A DNA stretch of 62,417 nt from a virus. The notes beneath the pieces were generated by a model. That model ran no database searches. It was given only the letters and a program-made list of their open reading frames with translations, and was not told where the DNA came from. The number at the start of each line of letters is the position of its first letter. The first letter of the stretch is position 1. Shown piece after piece: positions 1 to 8,557 of the stretch. Made by a program: the position numbers and the translations under genes. The stretch is taken from positions 1-62,417 of the IMG/VR virus record IMGVR_UViG_3300023110_000035. One strand, given 5' to 3'.

Positions 1-23
1 TTTTACAAACCAATTACCCATTT

Positions 24-272
24 TTATAGATTTTCAATTATGTAATCCTTTACTTCATCTCTTTTTGCCTCAAAGAGTTCTTCAGATATAAGTTCAACAC
101 CAGCCACATCACCACCTATATATACATCTCTCATATTTTCATATCCACCATCGTTATCAAAACTCATAGCTATACATTTATTTGTAAAGTTAGTAGTTAC
201 ACAAATTACCTCATGTGTTTCATCTACTAACTTAAAATAAGAATCTCTTTCTTTAAAATAATGATTTGCCAT
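24..272 (-). CDS. Small hypothetical protein (82 aa)
   Basis: Complete 82-residue ORF starting ATG at 272 and stopping at 24. I do not recognise a family. The protein is acidic, has no signal peptide and no membrane segment, and ends in a helix-like, charged segment (SEELFEAKRDEVKDYIIENL). A TATTTATA element lies 22 nt before the start (295-302, inside the end of the preceding gene), so it probably has its own late transcript. It follows the amidase and an SGQI-type protein, so a small virion or lysis-related accessory role is possible, but nothing in the sequence shows it. Confidence 0.6.
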   Translation of the reverse strand: MANHYFKERDSYFKLVDETHEVICVTTNFTNKCIAMSFDNDGGYENMRDVYIGGDVAGVELISEELFEAKRDEVKDYIIENL

Positions 273-283
273 AATAACTTTTT

Positions 284-832
284 TTAACTTTGATTATAAA
301 TACTAACCAGTTCTGATGATTGAACATATAATCTAGAATAATTTCTATAATTTCTTGCTGGTTCATTAACACGCAAAAGCCATCCTCTTTGATTTGAATA
401 TATAGCTCTAAAAGCAGTTGTCCAAGATGAACCCCAACCAATACTATTATCAAAATAAACATCTAAACCATTATAAAATGGAATACGAAGCCAACCACGT
501 ATACTTGTGGTTCCCCATTGCCAACTTTGACCTAAAGCTGTTCCATCATATCTAAATTCCCAAGCTCTAGTATCTGCATCAGCTCTTCTTTCGGTTTGAA
601 AAAGATTTATTGTAGAACTTACTGCATTATGCCTATATCCATACCAATCAGACCAAGCATAACCATTATTTGTTTTACTGATTCCATTTGTGGGATATCT
701 TGCTGATTGAGTGTTGATAGAACCATATCTACCATTTCTAGCATTCCAAATAGACATATAGGTAGAGTATGCTCTACCAAATTCATTATTTATATTACCT
801 GCCGTTATTTGACCAGAAAGTGTAAGTGTCAT
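284..832 (-). CDS. SGQI-type small tail/fibre protein (182 aa)
   Basis: The N-terminal 65 residues carry a motif series seen in many phage fibre-associated proteins: SGQITAGNINNEFGR, then YGSINTQSARYP and a closing SDWYGY. The remainder is rich in Trp, Tyr and Asn (WGSSWTTAFRAIYSNQRGW) with no Cys, consistent with an extracellular beta-sandwich. The 163-aa protein at 16996-17487 has the same N-terminal domain, so the two are paralogues with different C-termini. The gene starts 14 nt after the amidase gene ends and probably shares its transcript. A receptor-binding or decoration role is inference; membership of the SGQI/YGY group is seen directly. Confidence 0.65.
   Translation of the reverse strand: MTLTLSGQITAGNINNEFGRAYSTYMSIWNARNGRYGSINTQSARYPTNGISKTNNGYAWSDWYGYRHNAVSSTINLFQTERRADADTRAWEFRYDGTALGQSWQWGTTSIRGWLRIPFYNGLDVYFDNSIGWGSSWTTAFRAIYSNQRGWLLRVNEPARNYRNYSRLYVQSSELVSIYNQS
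295..302 (-). promoter_or_regulatory. TATTTATA element before the 82-aa gene
   Basis: Exact TATTTATA on the gene strand, 22 nt upstream of the ATG at 272 and overlapping the 3' end of the 182-aa gene. It is one of a set of identical or one-base-variant octamers at a constant distance from starts in this window. Promoter function is inferred from that recurrence. Confidence 0.5.
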
Positions 833-846
833 AACTAACTTTTATA

Positions 847-1758
847 TTATAGAGATACTAACATATCCATCAACTCTTGTTGAGGGAATAAATCGAATTT
901 ATCTTTACGAGTGTTGGTATGTGTCCAAGTTCCTTTTACTTTACCATAGTAAGCATCTTCATTGAACTCAAATGCAGCTGCACCTTTTTCTTTGATTAGG
1001 GAAGGTAATCCAGCTCTGATATCAATTCCATCTCTTTCACCAATAAACTTCATCCACTTTTCTAATTGTTCGATTTGTTTATCAGAATATCTATGCCAAG
1101 TTTTGTGTCCTCTAAATTCTTCTTTTAGAGTTACAATTTGTGAATCTGCTACTTTTGTACCAGCATATGTTTTTCCATCTACCACATATCCAAAGTTACA
1201 AATCTCAATTCCTACTGAGTGTACATGCATATGTTGTGAACCATTCTTACCTAAATGCCATGCATAGTTACCTTGTGGGAAACATTGTACCAATTCTCCA
1301 TCATATACTTCGTTGTTTCCTTTTACTGATGGTCCACCCATTACCCATTCGGTAGCAATAGTTCCATTATCTCTATCCCAATACTCAATACATTTGTATG
1401 GATTATGCCATCCAGCAGTATGATGTAAGAAAAGGTATTCGTATTTTACAGGCCCATGTTTGTACTCATCTTCAGGCATAAAGTATTCTACATACTCTAA
1501 TCCACCTTCGTTTACTTTTTTCTTTGAGTAGATATCTGGTGCATCTGATTCTTCTTGTCCAGTTACATCAGTATCATTTAATCCCATTGCTGCCCAAGTT
1601 CCTTTTCCAACTAAACCATCGGCAGTTAATCCATTTAAGGATTGAAAATCTTTTACGGCTTGTTCCGTACCTTTTCCGAAGATACCATCAGCACCCAATC
1701 CTAAGAATTGTTGAACTGCTTTTACATCTTCACCTCTTGAACCTACTTTTAATAGCAT
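847..1758 (-). CDS. N-acetylmuramoyl-L-alanine amidase with peptidoglycan-binding domain
   Basis: Predicted cell-wall hydrolase that cuts the amide bond between MurNAc and L-Ala. Residues 1-60 form a PG_binding_1 domain (DVKAVQQFLGLGADGIFGKG, then DGLVGKGTWAAMG). A polar linker follows to about residue 100, and residues about 105-290 form an Amidase_2/PGRP-type domain. Visible zinc-site candidates are the LHHTAG motif (H112/H113) and H280 in THTNTRKDKFDLFP, with D289 in the place of the usual Asp/Cys ligand. No signal peptide or membrane segment is present. It lies in the tail cluster without a recognisable holin, so it may be a virion-associated lysin used at entry or the endolysin used at exit; position favours neither firmly. 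The start is ATG at 1758, 12 nt after the preceding stop, with no clear Shine-Dalgarno. Confidence 0.88.
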   Translation of the reverse strand: MLLKVGSRGEDVKAVQQFLGLGADGIFGKGTEQAVKDFQSLNGLTADGLVGKGTWAAMGLNDTDVTGQEESDAPDIYSKKKVNEGGLEYVEYFMPEDEYKHGPVKYEYLFLHHTAGWHNPYKCIEYWDRDNGTIATEWVMGGPSVKGNNEVYDGELVQCFPQGNYAWHLGKNGSQHMHVHSVGIEICNFGYVVDGKTYAGTKVADSQIVTLKEEFRGHKTWHRYSDKQIEQLEKWMKFIGERDGIDIRAGLPSLIKEKGAAAFEFNEDAYYGKVKGTWTHTNTRKDKFDLFPQQELMDMLVSL

Positions 1759-1770
1759 ATTATGTGTTTT

Positions 1771-2172
1771 TTATTTCTGATTAAATTCTATAACCTCAAA
1801 GATACGAGTCTGAATACGTTTCGTACCCTCAGTATTTGTAAGTATTATTGAATTTCTAAATTTTTGCCAGTCTATTACAAATGTCTTATCTAATACACCA
1901 CCATTTTCTTCTCTCACTAATTGGTTTAATGCGTTAATGGTGTATAAAGTATTTGATTCTTTTTTTCTGTGTATTAGTATTGTATCTTCTAAAGGTTGTG
2001 GTGGTTTGAACTCCGTATTTATATTATAGGTAACGTAAAGTTCATCTAAGTTTGACTTATTTTGTAAGATATAGATATAGTTATACACTATCACATAAGT
2101 CTCTCTGATATCCTGCAGAGTCTTTTGTAACCCATCCTTTGAAGTAAATGTACACAATAATTGTGTTTTCAT
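1771..2172 (-). CDS. Conserved hypothetical protein (133 aa)
   Basis: Complete 133-residue ORF, ATG at 2172. It has an N-terminal LLCTFTSKDG strand and helix, a Tyr-rich segment (IVYNYIYIL) and a TYNINTEF motif. I recall similar small proteins of unknown function in T4-like phages but cannot name a family with confidence. It is the first gene of a likely transcript (133-aa, amidase, SGQI protein) because a TATTTATA element lies 28 nt upstream and the two following genes are closely packed. No membrane segment or metal site is visible. Confidence 0.6.
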   Translation of the reverse strand: MKTQLLCTFTSKDGLQKTLQDIRETYVIVYNYIYILQNKSNLDELYVTYNINTEFKPPQPLEDTILIHRKKESNTLYTINALNQLVREENGGVLDKTFVIDWQKFRNSIILTNTEGTKRIQTRIFEVIEFNQK

Positions 2173-2200
2173 AAATTTTTTTATATATTAATCAATCACC

Positions 2201-2208
2201 TATAAATA
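2201..2208 (-). promoter_or_regulatory. TATTTATA element before the 133-aa/amidase unit
   Basis: Exact gene-strand TATTTATA (context GATATTTATAGG) 28 nt upstream of the ATG at 2172, in the 58-base gap after the 701-aa gene. It would drive the 133-aa, amidase and 182-aa genes. Confidence 0.55.
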
Positions 2209-2230
2209 TCACAGAATATTTTTAGGATAA

Positions 2231-4336
2231 TTATATATCAATCTCTTTACCTGACTTATTATCTACAGCAACTCCATCATCATTTAAATCAATATCAGCT
2301 GGTTCACCATCACCAGTGAATGATAATTGACAACCACCACCAGTTCTACCAGCAGTTCTTTTAGTTCTAAATGTTATTGAATAATCATTTGGATTGTTAG
2401 TACCATTATCAGTAACAAACTTAGGGTCTCCATTTTCATCATAATATTGTTTATTATGTTCCAATTGAGTTAATGTTTGATTTGTTCTGATATTATTTGC
2501 TATCTCAATTGCAGATAACAAACTCTCTACTTTTACACCTGCCTTTTGGACAAGGTTACTAACATTATTTTCACCAATTAATGCAGCTGCATGTTCTTTG
2601 GTGATAATAGAACCTAACTCTTCTTTATATTTATCTTCAATTTCGGATAATTTTTTACCAAATAATTTCCAATATTCAGTCTTATCTGCTGGATTTAAAT
2701 CGGCTACTTCTCTTTTAATTCTATCAACCTCATCCATATAATTGGCTACGATAGTTGATATCTTAGAAGTTTCCTCTTCACTAAAAACTTCACCCAATCC
2801 AATCTCATTTAATGTATTATTAATAAAGTTAGTAGTCTTTTCTTTGGTTTGTTCATTAGATTCACCTCTAATCAAATCATCATTTATAAGTAACGTATAA
2901 CCATCTTGTCCTAAATACATTCCTTGATTATTTTGTTTACTTTTATCTTGGTGTAATTCACAAATTGTTTTTGAGTTAGCTGGACATCCATATGTTCTAC
3001 CTTCCTTACCCCATTTACAACTTACTAAAGAAACTCTTTCTAACATACCACCTTTAATTTTATCACCTGCTGGGAAATTTCCTGCTGATGGTAGGTACAC
3101 CTCTTCACCATTTGCCAATTCTTGTTCATATAAGTTGTTTTCGGCTAATTGTTTTAATATAGCATTTGCAACATCAGCATCTGCTTTATGTAAATCAACC
3201 ATTAACTTATTATAAGAATCAGCTATTGCTTGTGCAGCTTCAGGTGATGGTATTTTTACATTTTTTAATATATCATCCATTCGTTTCTTATGGGATTCCA
3301 AACCAGTTAATACACCTTCATCAACTGTATTATTTTTTACCTGCTCTTTTGCAAAATCAATAGTATTTTGTAAAGCGGGATTATTAATACTTTGTGCTAA
3401 GTAATCTTTTGAATAATCACTGGATGGCATTTTAACATTTCCATCTTCATCTTTTAATCCAAATATTCCATGCAATGATGGTCTAATTTTTTTAAGAACT
3501 GGATGTGATTCGAAATATTCAGATACCCTTACATCATCGGATGGTTTTATGATATTTTCATTTCCTAAATCAGGTTTTGCTGCTGTTGTAAAACCTTGCT
3601 TTACACTTTTAGCATCGAATGTTTTTAATTCAACTAAAGCCGATACCCTAGCAACTAAATCTTTTGATTTTGCTGTTCCAGCATCTCCACTAATTATTTT
3701 ACGATTTCCACCTAATTTATTAAAGTATGCCTTTTTTCTATTTTCATTTGTAGAAAATCCAGCATTATCAACTAACCATTGTGCAGCTTCTCTTTTTTCT
3801 TCTTCAGATTTACTATCATCGTAAATAATATTTATTTTTTTCAATGATTCCTTAATAACTTCCTTTTGAGTATCATTCAAATTATTTATTCGTTGTTCTA
3901 CTCTTTTTTCAAAATCATTAGTTATTTTTTTATTTTCTGGAGATATTTGTGAAGTACTATCATCCTTATTTTTTTCTAAATCAGGTGCTTCATATCCACT
4001 ATCTTTGGAGAACATACTCTTTTTATTTACTTTGGTAGTATCATCCTGCTTATCATCTTTTGTATGAGTACCAGCTTTTATCGCAGCATCTCTATTTTCT
4101 TCAGAATCAAAATCAACAACTTGTCCACTTTTTTTACTTACAGCATAAAATTTTTCACCATCAGCTTCAAATAAGTTACTGAATAATTCGCCTTTGATTT
4201 CCCACAATCCCATCTCATCCAATACTTCAGATAAAATAGTAAGGTGTTCTGATTTTTTAAGGTCTACAATACCTTGTTTCGTTCTATACGAAACTTCCGT
4301 TAATAAATCGTTTATAAACTGGTTAAAATAATTCAT
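2231..4336 (-). CDS. Large hypothetical virion-associated protein (701 aa)
   Basis: 701 residues. The N-terminal part (about 1-45) has a helix-rich LTEVSYRTKQGIVDL / HLTILSEVLDEM motif. Residues about 60-95 look like a short strand-turn domain (FYAVSKKSGQVVDFDSE...KAGTH) that I associate with T4-like phage proteins of unknown role. A long charged helical middle follows. Around residues 420-460 there is a Cys/His cluster (SCKWGKEGRTYGCPANSKTICELH) that could bind zinc or a cluster. The C-terminus is basic and then acidic (FRTKRTAGRTGGGCQLSF, then DIDLNDDG). A good AGGAAG Shine-Dalgarno lies 10 nt before the ATG, and a TATTTATA element lies 21 nt upstream. I do not assign a function. Its size and late-type promoter suggest a structural or packaged protein. 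Confidence 0.6.
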   Translation of the reverse strand: MNYFNQFINDLLTEVSYRTKQGIVDLKKSEHLTILSEVLDEMGLWEIKGELFSNLFEADGEKFYAVSKKSGQVVDFDSEENRDAAIKAGTHTKDDKQDDTTKVNKKSMFSKDSGYEAPDLEKNKDDSTSQISPENKKITNDFEKRVEQRINNLNDTQKEVIKESLKKINIIYDDSKSEEEKREAAQWLVDNAGFSTNENRKKAYFNKLGGNRKIISGDAGTAKSKDLVARVSALVELKTFDAKSVKQGFTTAAKPDLGNENIIKPSDDVRVSEYFESHPVLKKIRPSLHGIFGLKDEDGNVKMPSSDYSKDYLAQSINNPALQNTIDFAKEQVKNNTVDEGVLTGLESHKKRMDDILKNVKIPSPEAAQAIADSYNKLMVDLHKADADVANAILKQLAENNLYEQELANGEEVYLPSAGNFPAGDKIKGGMLERVSLVSCKWGKEGRTYGCPANSKTICELHQDKSKQNNQGMYLGQDGYTLLINDDLIRGESNEQTKEKTTNFINNTLNEIGLGEVFSEEETSKISTIVANYMDEVDRIKREVADLNPADKTEYWKLFGKKLSEIEDKYKEELGSIITKEHAAALIGENNVSNLVQKAGVKVESLLSAIEIANNIRTNQTLTQLEHNKQYYDENGDPKFVTDNGTNNPNDYSITFRTKRTAGRTGGGCQLSFTGDGEPADIDLNDDGVAVDNKSGKEIDI

Positions 4337-4357
4337 ATGTTAAATCTTCCTATATCC

Positions 4358-4365
4358 TATAAATA
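4358..4365 (-). promoter_or_regulatory. TATTTATA element before the 701-aa gene
   Basis: Exact gene-strand TATTTATA (context AATATTTATAGG) 21 nt upstream of the ATG at 4336, ending at the stop codon of the polymerase-like gene. The Shine-Dalgarno AGGAAG lies between it and the start, which fits a short 5' leader. Confidence 0.55.
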
Positions 4366-5649
4366 TTAAAGTTTTGAGTAATCCGTTCCCCAACTAGCTT
4401 TTATAGGAAAACCATTACTCTCTACTATTTCTTTCAATTTAAGAGCATGTTCTTTAGGAGTATCTAACGGAAAAGAAAATAGGAATGAATCATAAGTATA
4501 TAAGGTCAACTCAATGTCGGTTTGTTGAATAAACTCCAACACTTTTTGGATTGTTTTCATATTCAACTCAGTTTCAGTTGCTTGTAATAAATAGTTGAAT
4601 ACTTTTTGAGGATTTGAATCTTCTATCGATGAGAGAGGTATATTTCGATTGTAAGTCGATACATAACCCATTTCCGATGCCTTACTCCACATTACATCGA
4701 TGTACTCTCTAACCTTCTTATAATAAGGAATAGAATCAAACTCTTCGGGTATCCCACCATAAAGGAGTTGGAAAGTAATTCCTTTGGATTCATCATAAGG
4801 AACTCCATATTGGTCCGCTAACCATTGGTGAACGGAAGTATTGGGTAAATCGTAATCAATCAACTTACCTATGATTCGGGGGTGATAGGCATCATAATCC
4901 ATTTGTAAGAATATGTGCCCATCTTTGGGAATAAATACTTCTCTCGTTCCATCCTTTTTATTTAAAGCAGAGAAGTTGATTCCCCCAAATCGGTTGGAAG
5001 GACGGGATGTAATGGTATATGGGTTGTATTCGGTATATACGATATTATTATGTAAATGTTTAGAAGCTTGTGGATATCTATCAAAAAATTTTTCCCCTTC
5101 GACCCGAACACCATATCGTTCAATCTGAGATAAAAGAGGAATCATCGTATCATCAATCCAACTTTTAGGAGATAAATCGGGAGGAGGAATAGTACTACTT
5201 ATATTATCAACAAATGATTTTAAGTACTCTCCCCACTTCATCAAAGGTGCTATCTTTCCTAAACCATCTCTTATACCCATTCGGGTATAATGTGATATAA
5301 ATGGTTGATTTTGTACCTCATCGGGTATAGTTTGATTCTTTTCAAAGAAGTAATAGTTGGATATATCAAAAATATTTTGTATATTTGTACCAGTTTGTAA
5401 TAATCCTTTCTTATTCCATACCCATTTTGGTTGTGTAGATTTAGAAAGGTCTAAGTGATGGGATTTACCATCAATATGATTATATATGAGAATAAAGTCA
5501 GTTTTTCCCACTCTTATGAATAAGAAAGCAAGTTCATTGTTCATTGGATGTTTATCCAAATCAGACCATATAGGAATTACAATTGAGGGATTATTTTCCC
5601 ACATTTGTATAAAATTCTCCTTCTCTTTATTAGATTCTACTACAATCAT
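4366..5649 (-). CDS. Family-A DNA polymerase-like protein (427 aa), atypical active site
   Basis: The C-terminal half has the three motifs of a PolA-type palm and fingers. A TSRPSNRFGGINFSALN segment (214-230) leads into motif A with D251 (LQMDYDAYHPRII). Motif B is SKGITFQLLYGG (K289, F293, Y297), and motif C is LYTYDSFLF (D387). A QATETE segment (356-361) matches the conserved Q-containing helix. Three usual residues differ: the position of Klenow E710 is H256, that of R754 is Y285, and the HDE triad of motif C is Y-D-S. The N-terminal 150 residues resemble a reduced 3'-5' exonuclease fold (IPIWSDLDKHP) without a visible D-x-E triad. At 427 residues it is much shorter than full PolA. It sits alone between tail genes and has its own possible Bacteroidetes-type promoter. 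It may be a specialised or inactive polymerase; family membership is firm, activity is not. Confidence 0.8.
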   Translation of the reverse strand: MIVVESNKEKENFIQMWENNPSIVIPIWSDLDKHPMNNELAFLFIRVGKTDFILIYNHIDGKSHHLDLSKSTQPKWVWNKKGLLQTGTNIQNIFDISNYYFFEKNQTIPDEVQNQPFISHYTRMGIRDGLGKIAPLMKWGEYLKSFVDNISSTIPPPDLSPKSWIDDTMIPLLSQIERYGVRVEGEKFFDRYPQASKHLHNNIVYTEYNPYTITSRPSNRFGGINFSALNKKDGTREVFIPKDGHIFLQMDYDAYHPRIIGKLIDYDLPNTSVHQWLADQYGVPYDESKGITFQLLYGGIPEEFDSIPYYKKVREYIDVMWSKASEMGYVSTYNRNIPLSSIEDSNPQKVFNYLLQATETELNMKTIQKVLEFIQQTDIELTLYTYDSFLFSFPLDTPKEHALKLKEIVESNGFPIKASWGTDYSKL

Positions 5650-5653
5650 CTAA

Positions 5654-5685
5654 CAAATATAAGAAAAATATTTGTAATATCCAAA
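5654..5685 (-). promoter_or_regulatory. Bacteroidetes-type promoter candidate before the polymerase-like gene
   Basis: On the gene strand TTTG (5685-5682) is followed by a 20-nt spacer and TATATTTG (5661-5654). This matches the Bacteroidetes sigma-A consensus TTTG / TAnnTTTG at its usual spacing. It lies directly between the stop of the 117-aa gene and the ATG at 5649, so transcription would begin at or very near the start codon. A chance match in AT-rich DNA remains possible. Confidence 0.4.
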
Positions 5686-6039
5686 TTATTTTTTATGAAA
5701 TTGTAAAAGGTTAGGTAAGTAAAGTTGGATTTTAGGAATCGTTTGAGATGCAATCCTTACCGATGCTGAGTTTGATTTTTTAACATCATCAACATCACCT
5801 ATAATTCTCCAATCTAAAGAAGTTATATTGTAAAAAGAATTCTGAGATAGTTTAGCTGTAGATTTTTTTCTTATCTCATAAATTACAGAGTTTATATCAT
5901 TAGCTTTCTGAACAAAGTATCTAACAATGTATCCTCGTTTATAATCTATATCAGTTGGGGATGGAATATGAGGTACTATTTTAATTTGATTAAAATCCTT
6001 TGGTAAATCTACTATTTTATTATATCTATCTAAACTCAT
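5686..6039 (-). CDS. Hypothetical tail-cluster protein (117 aa)
   Basis: 117 residues, ATG at 6039, starting 2 nt after the hub gene stops, so it is the last gene of the tape measure-to-hub operon. The sequence suggests alternating strands (KIVPHIPSPTDIDYKRGYIVRYF) and a helix, without Cys or membrane segments. The segment DYKRGYIVRYFVQKAND and the closing LPNLLQFHKK recall small proteins that follow baseplate genes in T4-like phages, but I cannot name the family. A baseplate accessory or assembly role is inferred from position only. Confidence 0.55.
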   Translation of the reverse strand: MSLDRYNKIVDLPKDFNQIKIVPHIPSPTDIDYKRGYIVRYFVQKANDINSVIYEIRKKSTAKLSQNSFYNITSLDWRIIGDVDDVKKSNSASVRIASQTIPKIQLYLPNLLQFHKK

Positions 6040-6041
6040 AA

Positions 6042-8255
6042 TTATTTATTATTTCTATATCCACCAGTTACTTCAGTTGTCCACATCATACCATCTAAAG
6101 TATGTTTAACACTTAACACTTGAAAAAATCCATTATTGTATATGGATGGAATCCCATTTACTTTAAACATATCACCTCGCCTTATACCACTCACACCATG
6201 AATTTTGAAACTAAAATTAATCGGCATTAATGGAGTAGCGGATGATGTTTTTTCATCATGCCCACTTTTAAGTGCACTAAATATAGTCGAATCTTTATAT
6301 GCACCTAAATAGCATAAATCATAAAGGTCTACACCATCTACTGAAGTTTTATCACTTATTTCAACTTTTGGATAAAATCTAGCTTTACCCATCATAATAG
6401 CTAAATTAGCTTCTGCTATATCTGCCTTATCTTTTTCAGTTGTATTATCATCATCCTTTTTATTGGTTTCTTTTCTTTTTAATTTTACCGCTAATTGGTC
6501 ACTAAGAGCTTCATCTTGTGTAAAAAGTGATATCTTTTTAGAATCTGAATTCAAATCTGCTCCTAATTTAGAACCTATTATCTGATTCATTTTATTCCCA
6601 CTAATATCCAAATCCAAAGATGCATCTATAAACACAGAATCAGCACCAATCATTTCAAATGTATATGTTGGAGTTTGTTTTCCATTAGTTATTAGATTCA
6701 TTTCAACTATTTTTAGCTTACTTACCGATTTATCATCAACGATAACATCCGATTCTTTTATTTGAAAATCCCACATACCATTTACAGCTGATGACATTCC
6801 ATTTAAAATTTGATACAATGCATCTTTTATATAAAATTGCTTAGTATCCAATACACCTTTAAAAAAATCAAAGTTAACATACAAATCTTTTAAGTATCCC
6901 CATTCATTGGATGATTTAAAAATCTTTTTATCAGGACTCGTATAATCGTTTGGATTTGGAAACTTGATTCTATCCAGTGGTGAATTATTTACTGTACCCG
7001 CCTCTCTTATTTGACTTACTGTTGGTAAATCGGAACTATTGGATGTAATCGCAGATAAATTAAATTTAGGAGATTGTGGGTTTGGTATAAATAACTTATC
7101 AGGTTCAGTACTATATATTTTTTCAAAAGCTGTACAAGCGGTATCTTTATAATCGATTTCAAACGTTACCTCAGTACCATCAGGCAATTCATAACCAGAA
7201 ACACCTATTTCATATATAATATCCATCATAGCATCAAATCGTATGAATCTCTCTTCTGCAGTTATTTTAGTTCCTGCAGGGAATTTTACAGCTTTACCAT
7301 CAATAGTCACCTTACCAGCTTTTACTTCCCATCCAACCAAAGGTAGTTTAAATCCATCAGAAGCATCGTTTATTTCTTCAATTACCTCATCATCAAAATT
7401 AATCAATTTAGTATCATCTGCTGCAAATTTACCTCTCAACCCCTTTACTGCTACTGTTTGTCTTGTTTGTGGTAAATCATTGAACATTTTCATAAATCGT
7501 TCATCACCTAAAGTACTATCTGCGGTATTTATGTAATTTAAACCAAACACTTTTGCGCTTGGAAGTTTTTTTTCTTCATTTAGTTTTTGGTCACCAGTTT
7601 CACTACTCAATAAATAAGTTGGTAATTCGGTATATCCCGTACAATTTACATTTATTGTCCATTTATCACCATCTAATGAAACACCACCACCAGTTGTAAA
7701 TCCTAAATAGTTATCATATTCACCAACAGTATTTTGCCTAACAACATCTCTATTTGATGCATTTTGATATTTAGATATCTCCGATGCTTTTAGTGGAGTT
7801 AATCCACTTACACCAGATGAAGTATTCCAACCCCATTCTAAAAATATACTCATACCAGGTTCTAAAAAATATCTGGTTAATGTTTCCATTTGTTCTTTGG
7901 TAAAACAGGTTATAGAAAAATTTGCTTTTCTACTTAAATTACCAGCACCCTCATCTACTTCTAATGAAGTTACAATTGGTGAAGGTCTATATCCCTGCCC
8001 AACAGATGGATTTACATCAGCTCCTTCCCAAGTTGTACCAATTCTACCTGCTTGTGTAGATGAACCATATGTTCTACCCGCTGCTCTAAATAAATTATTA
8101 TTTGGGTTTGAATCTAAAACCAATCCTGCACCACCACCAGAAACTAATCTTACAAATGGATTAAGTTTAGATATTAATTGTGGATTTCCTACTCTTTTCT
8201 TTAAAGTACTCTTAACAAAATCCTGAATATTTGTAAAATTCGGAAATGAAGCCAT
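6042..8255 (-). CDS. Baseplate hub-like protein (gpD/gp27 position, 737 aa)
   Basis: Likely central baseplate hub on which the tail tube is built. The N-terminal part has FLEPGMSIFLEWGWNTSSG (about 130-148), a motif I know from large baseplate proteins of T4-like marine phages. The C-terminal part (about 680-737) reads GIRRGDMFKVNGIPSIYNNG, then FQVLSVKHTLDGMMWTTEV, the strand pattern of the gpD/gp27 hub fold. The gene directly follows the LysM protein, the same order (X then D) as in P2-like tails. Residues about 560-610 form a charged, Lys-rich insertion. At 737 residues it is much longer than T4 gp27 (391), so it may include further domains; no lysozyme-like domain is visible. The start is ATG at 8255, 5 nt after the previous stop. 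Confidence 0.65.
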   Translation of the reverse strand: MASFPNFTNIQDFVKSTLKKRVGNPQLISKLNPFVRLVSGGGAGLVLDSNPNNNLFRAAGRTYGSSTQAGRIGTTWEGADVNPSVGQGYRPSPIVTSLEVDEGAGNLSRKANFSITCFTKEQMETLTRYFLEPGMSIFLEWGWNTSSGVSGLTPLKASEISKYQNASNRDVVRQNTVGEYDNYLGFTTGGGVSLDGDKWTINVNCTGYTELPTYLLSSETGDQKLNEEKKLPSAKVFGLNYINTADSTLGDERFMKMFNDLPQTRQTVAVKGLRGKFAADDTKLINFDDEVIEEINDASDGFKLPLVGWEVKAGKVTIDGKAVKFPAGTKITAEERFIRFDAMMDIIYEIGVSGYELPDGTEVTFEIDYKDTACTAFEKIYSTEPDKLFIPNPQSPKFNLSAITSNSSDLPTVSQIREAGTVNNSPLDRIKFPNPNDYTSPDKKIFKSSNEWGYLKDLYVNFDFFKGVLDTKQFYIKDALYQILNGMSSAVNGMWDFQIKESDVIVDDKSVSKLKIVEMNLITNGKQTPTYTFEMIGADSVFIDASLDLDISGNKMNQIIGSKLGADLNSDSKKISLFTQDEALSDQLAVKLKRKETNKKDDDNTTEKDKADIAEANLAIMMGKARFYPKVEISDKTSVDGVDLYDLCYLGAYKDSTIFSALKSGHDEKTSSATPLMPINFSFKIHGVSGIRRGDMFKVNGIPSIYNNGFFQVLSVKHTLDGMMWTTEVTGGYRNNK

Positions 8256-8260
8256 ATAAC

Positions 8261-8551
8261 TTATTGTTTAAATTGATTGTTTATCTCTATAAAGTTTTGT
8301 GGGATTCTTAAAATTGTTCCATCTTTTAAACCAAATGGTGCATTGTGTATATTATTAGCAGATGCTATAATCCACCAAAGGGATGCATCTCCATAATATT
8401 GATAAGCAAGTGTATCTAATCTATCACCAGTTTCAGATGCTACATATATATCATTATCCTTCAATGGAATTTCAGGATAAATTTTAGAACGATATACTGT
8501 TCTTCCATCATCTAACTTTTTGGTTTTATTATTTTGATATCTACTTGCCAT
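8261..8551 (-). CDS. LysM-domain baseplate protein (gpX/gp53-like, 96 aa)
   Basis: A compact LysM-type protein. Residues 37-90 read DIYVASETGDRLDTLAYQYY, then GDASLWWIIASANNI and LKDGTILRIPQ, the usual two-strand, two-helix LysM pattern with the W-W-I-I-A-x-A-N signature. In contractile tails, short LysM proteins (P2 gpX, T4 gp53, Afp7-type) sit between the tube cap and the hub and bind sheath or wedge. It lies between the 577-aa cap-like protein and the hub, 6 and 5 nt away, in one operon. The N-terminal 35 residues (DGRTVYRSKIYPEIP) are the strand that usually precedes the domain in gp53-like proteins. Confidence 0.85.
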   Translation of the reverse strand: MASRYQNNKTKKLDDGRTVYRSKIYPEIPLKDNDIYVASETGDRLDTLAYQYYGDASLWWIIASANNIHNAPFGLKDGTILRIPQNFIEINNQFKQ

Positions 8552-8557
8552 AATTTA

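Noticed and set aside
253-462. Minus-strand ORF of 69 codons inside the 182-aa gene
   Set aside because: It lies out of frame within a better supported gene and has no start signals.
7085-7092. Further TATTTATA matches on the gene strand inside coding sequence (also near 39535 and 60404)
   Set aside because: They lie within genes with no nearby start codon at the expected distance and are expected by chance in AT-rich DNA. They show that the octamer alone is not sufficient evidence of a promoter.
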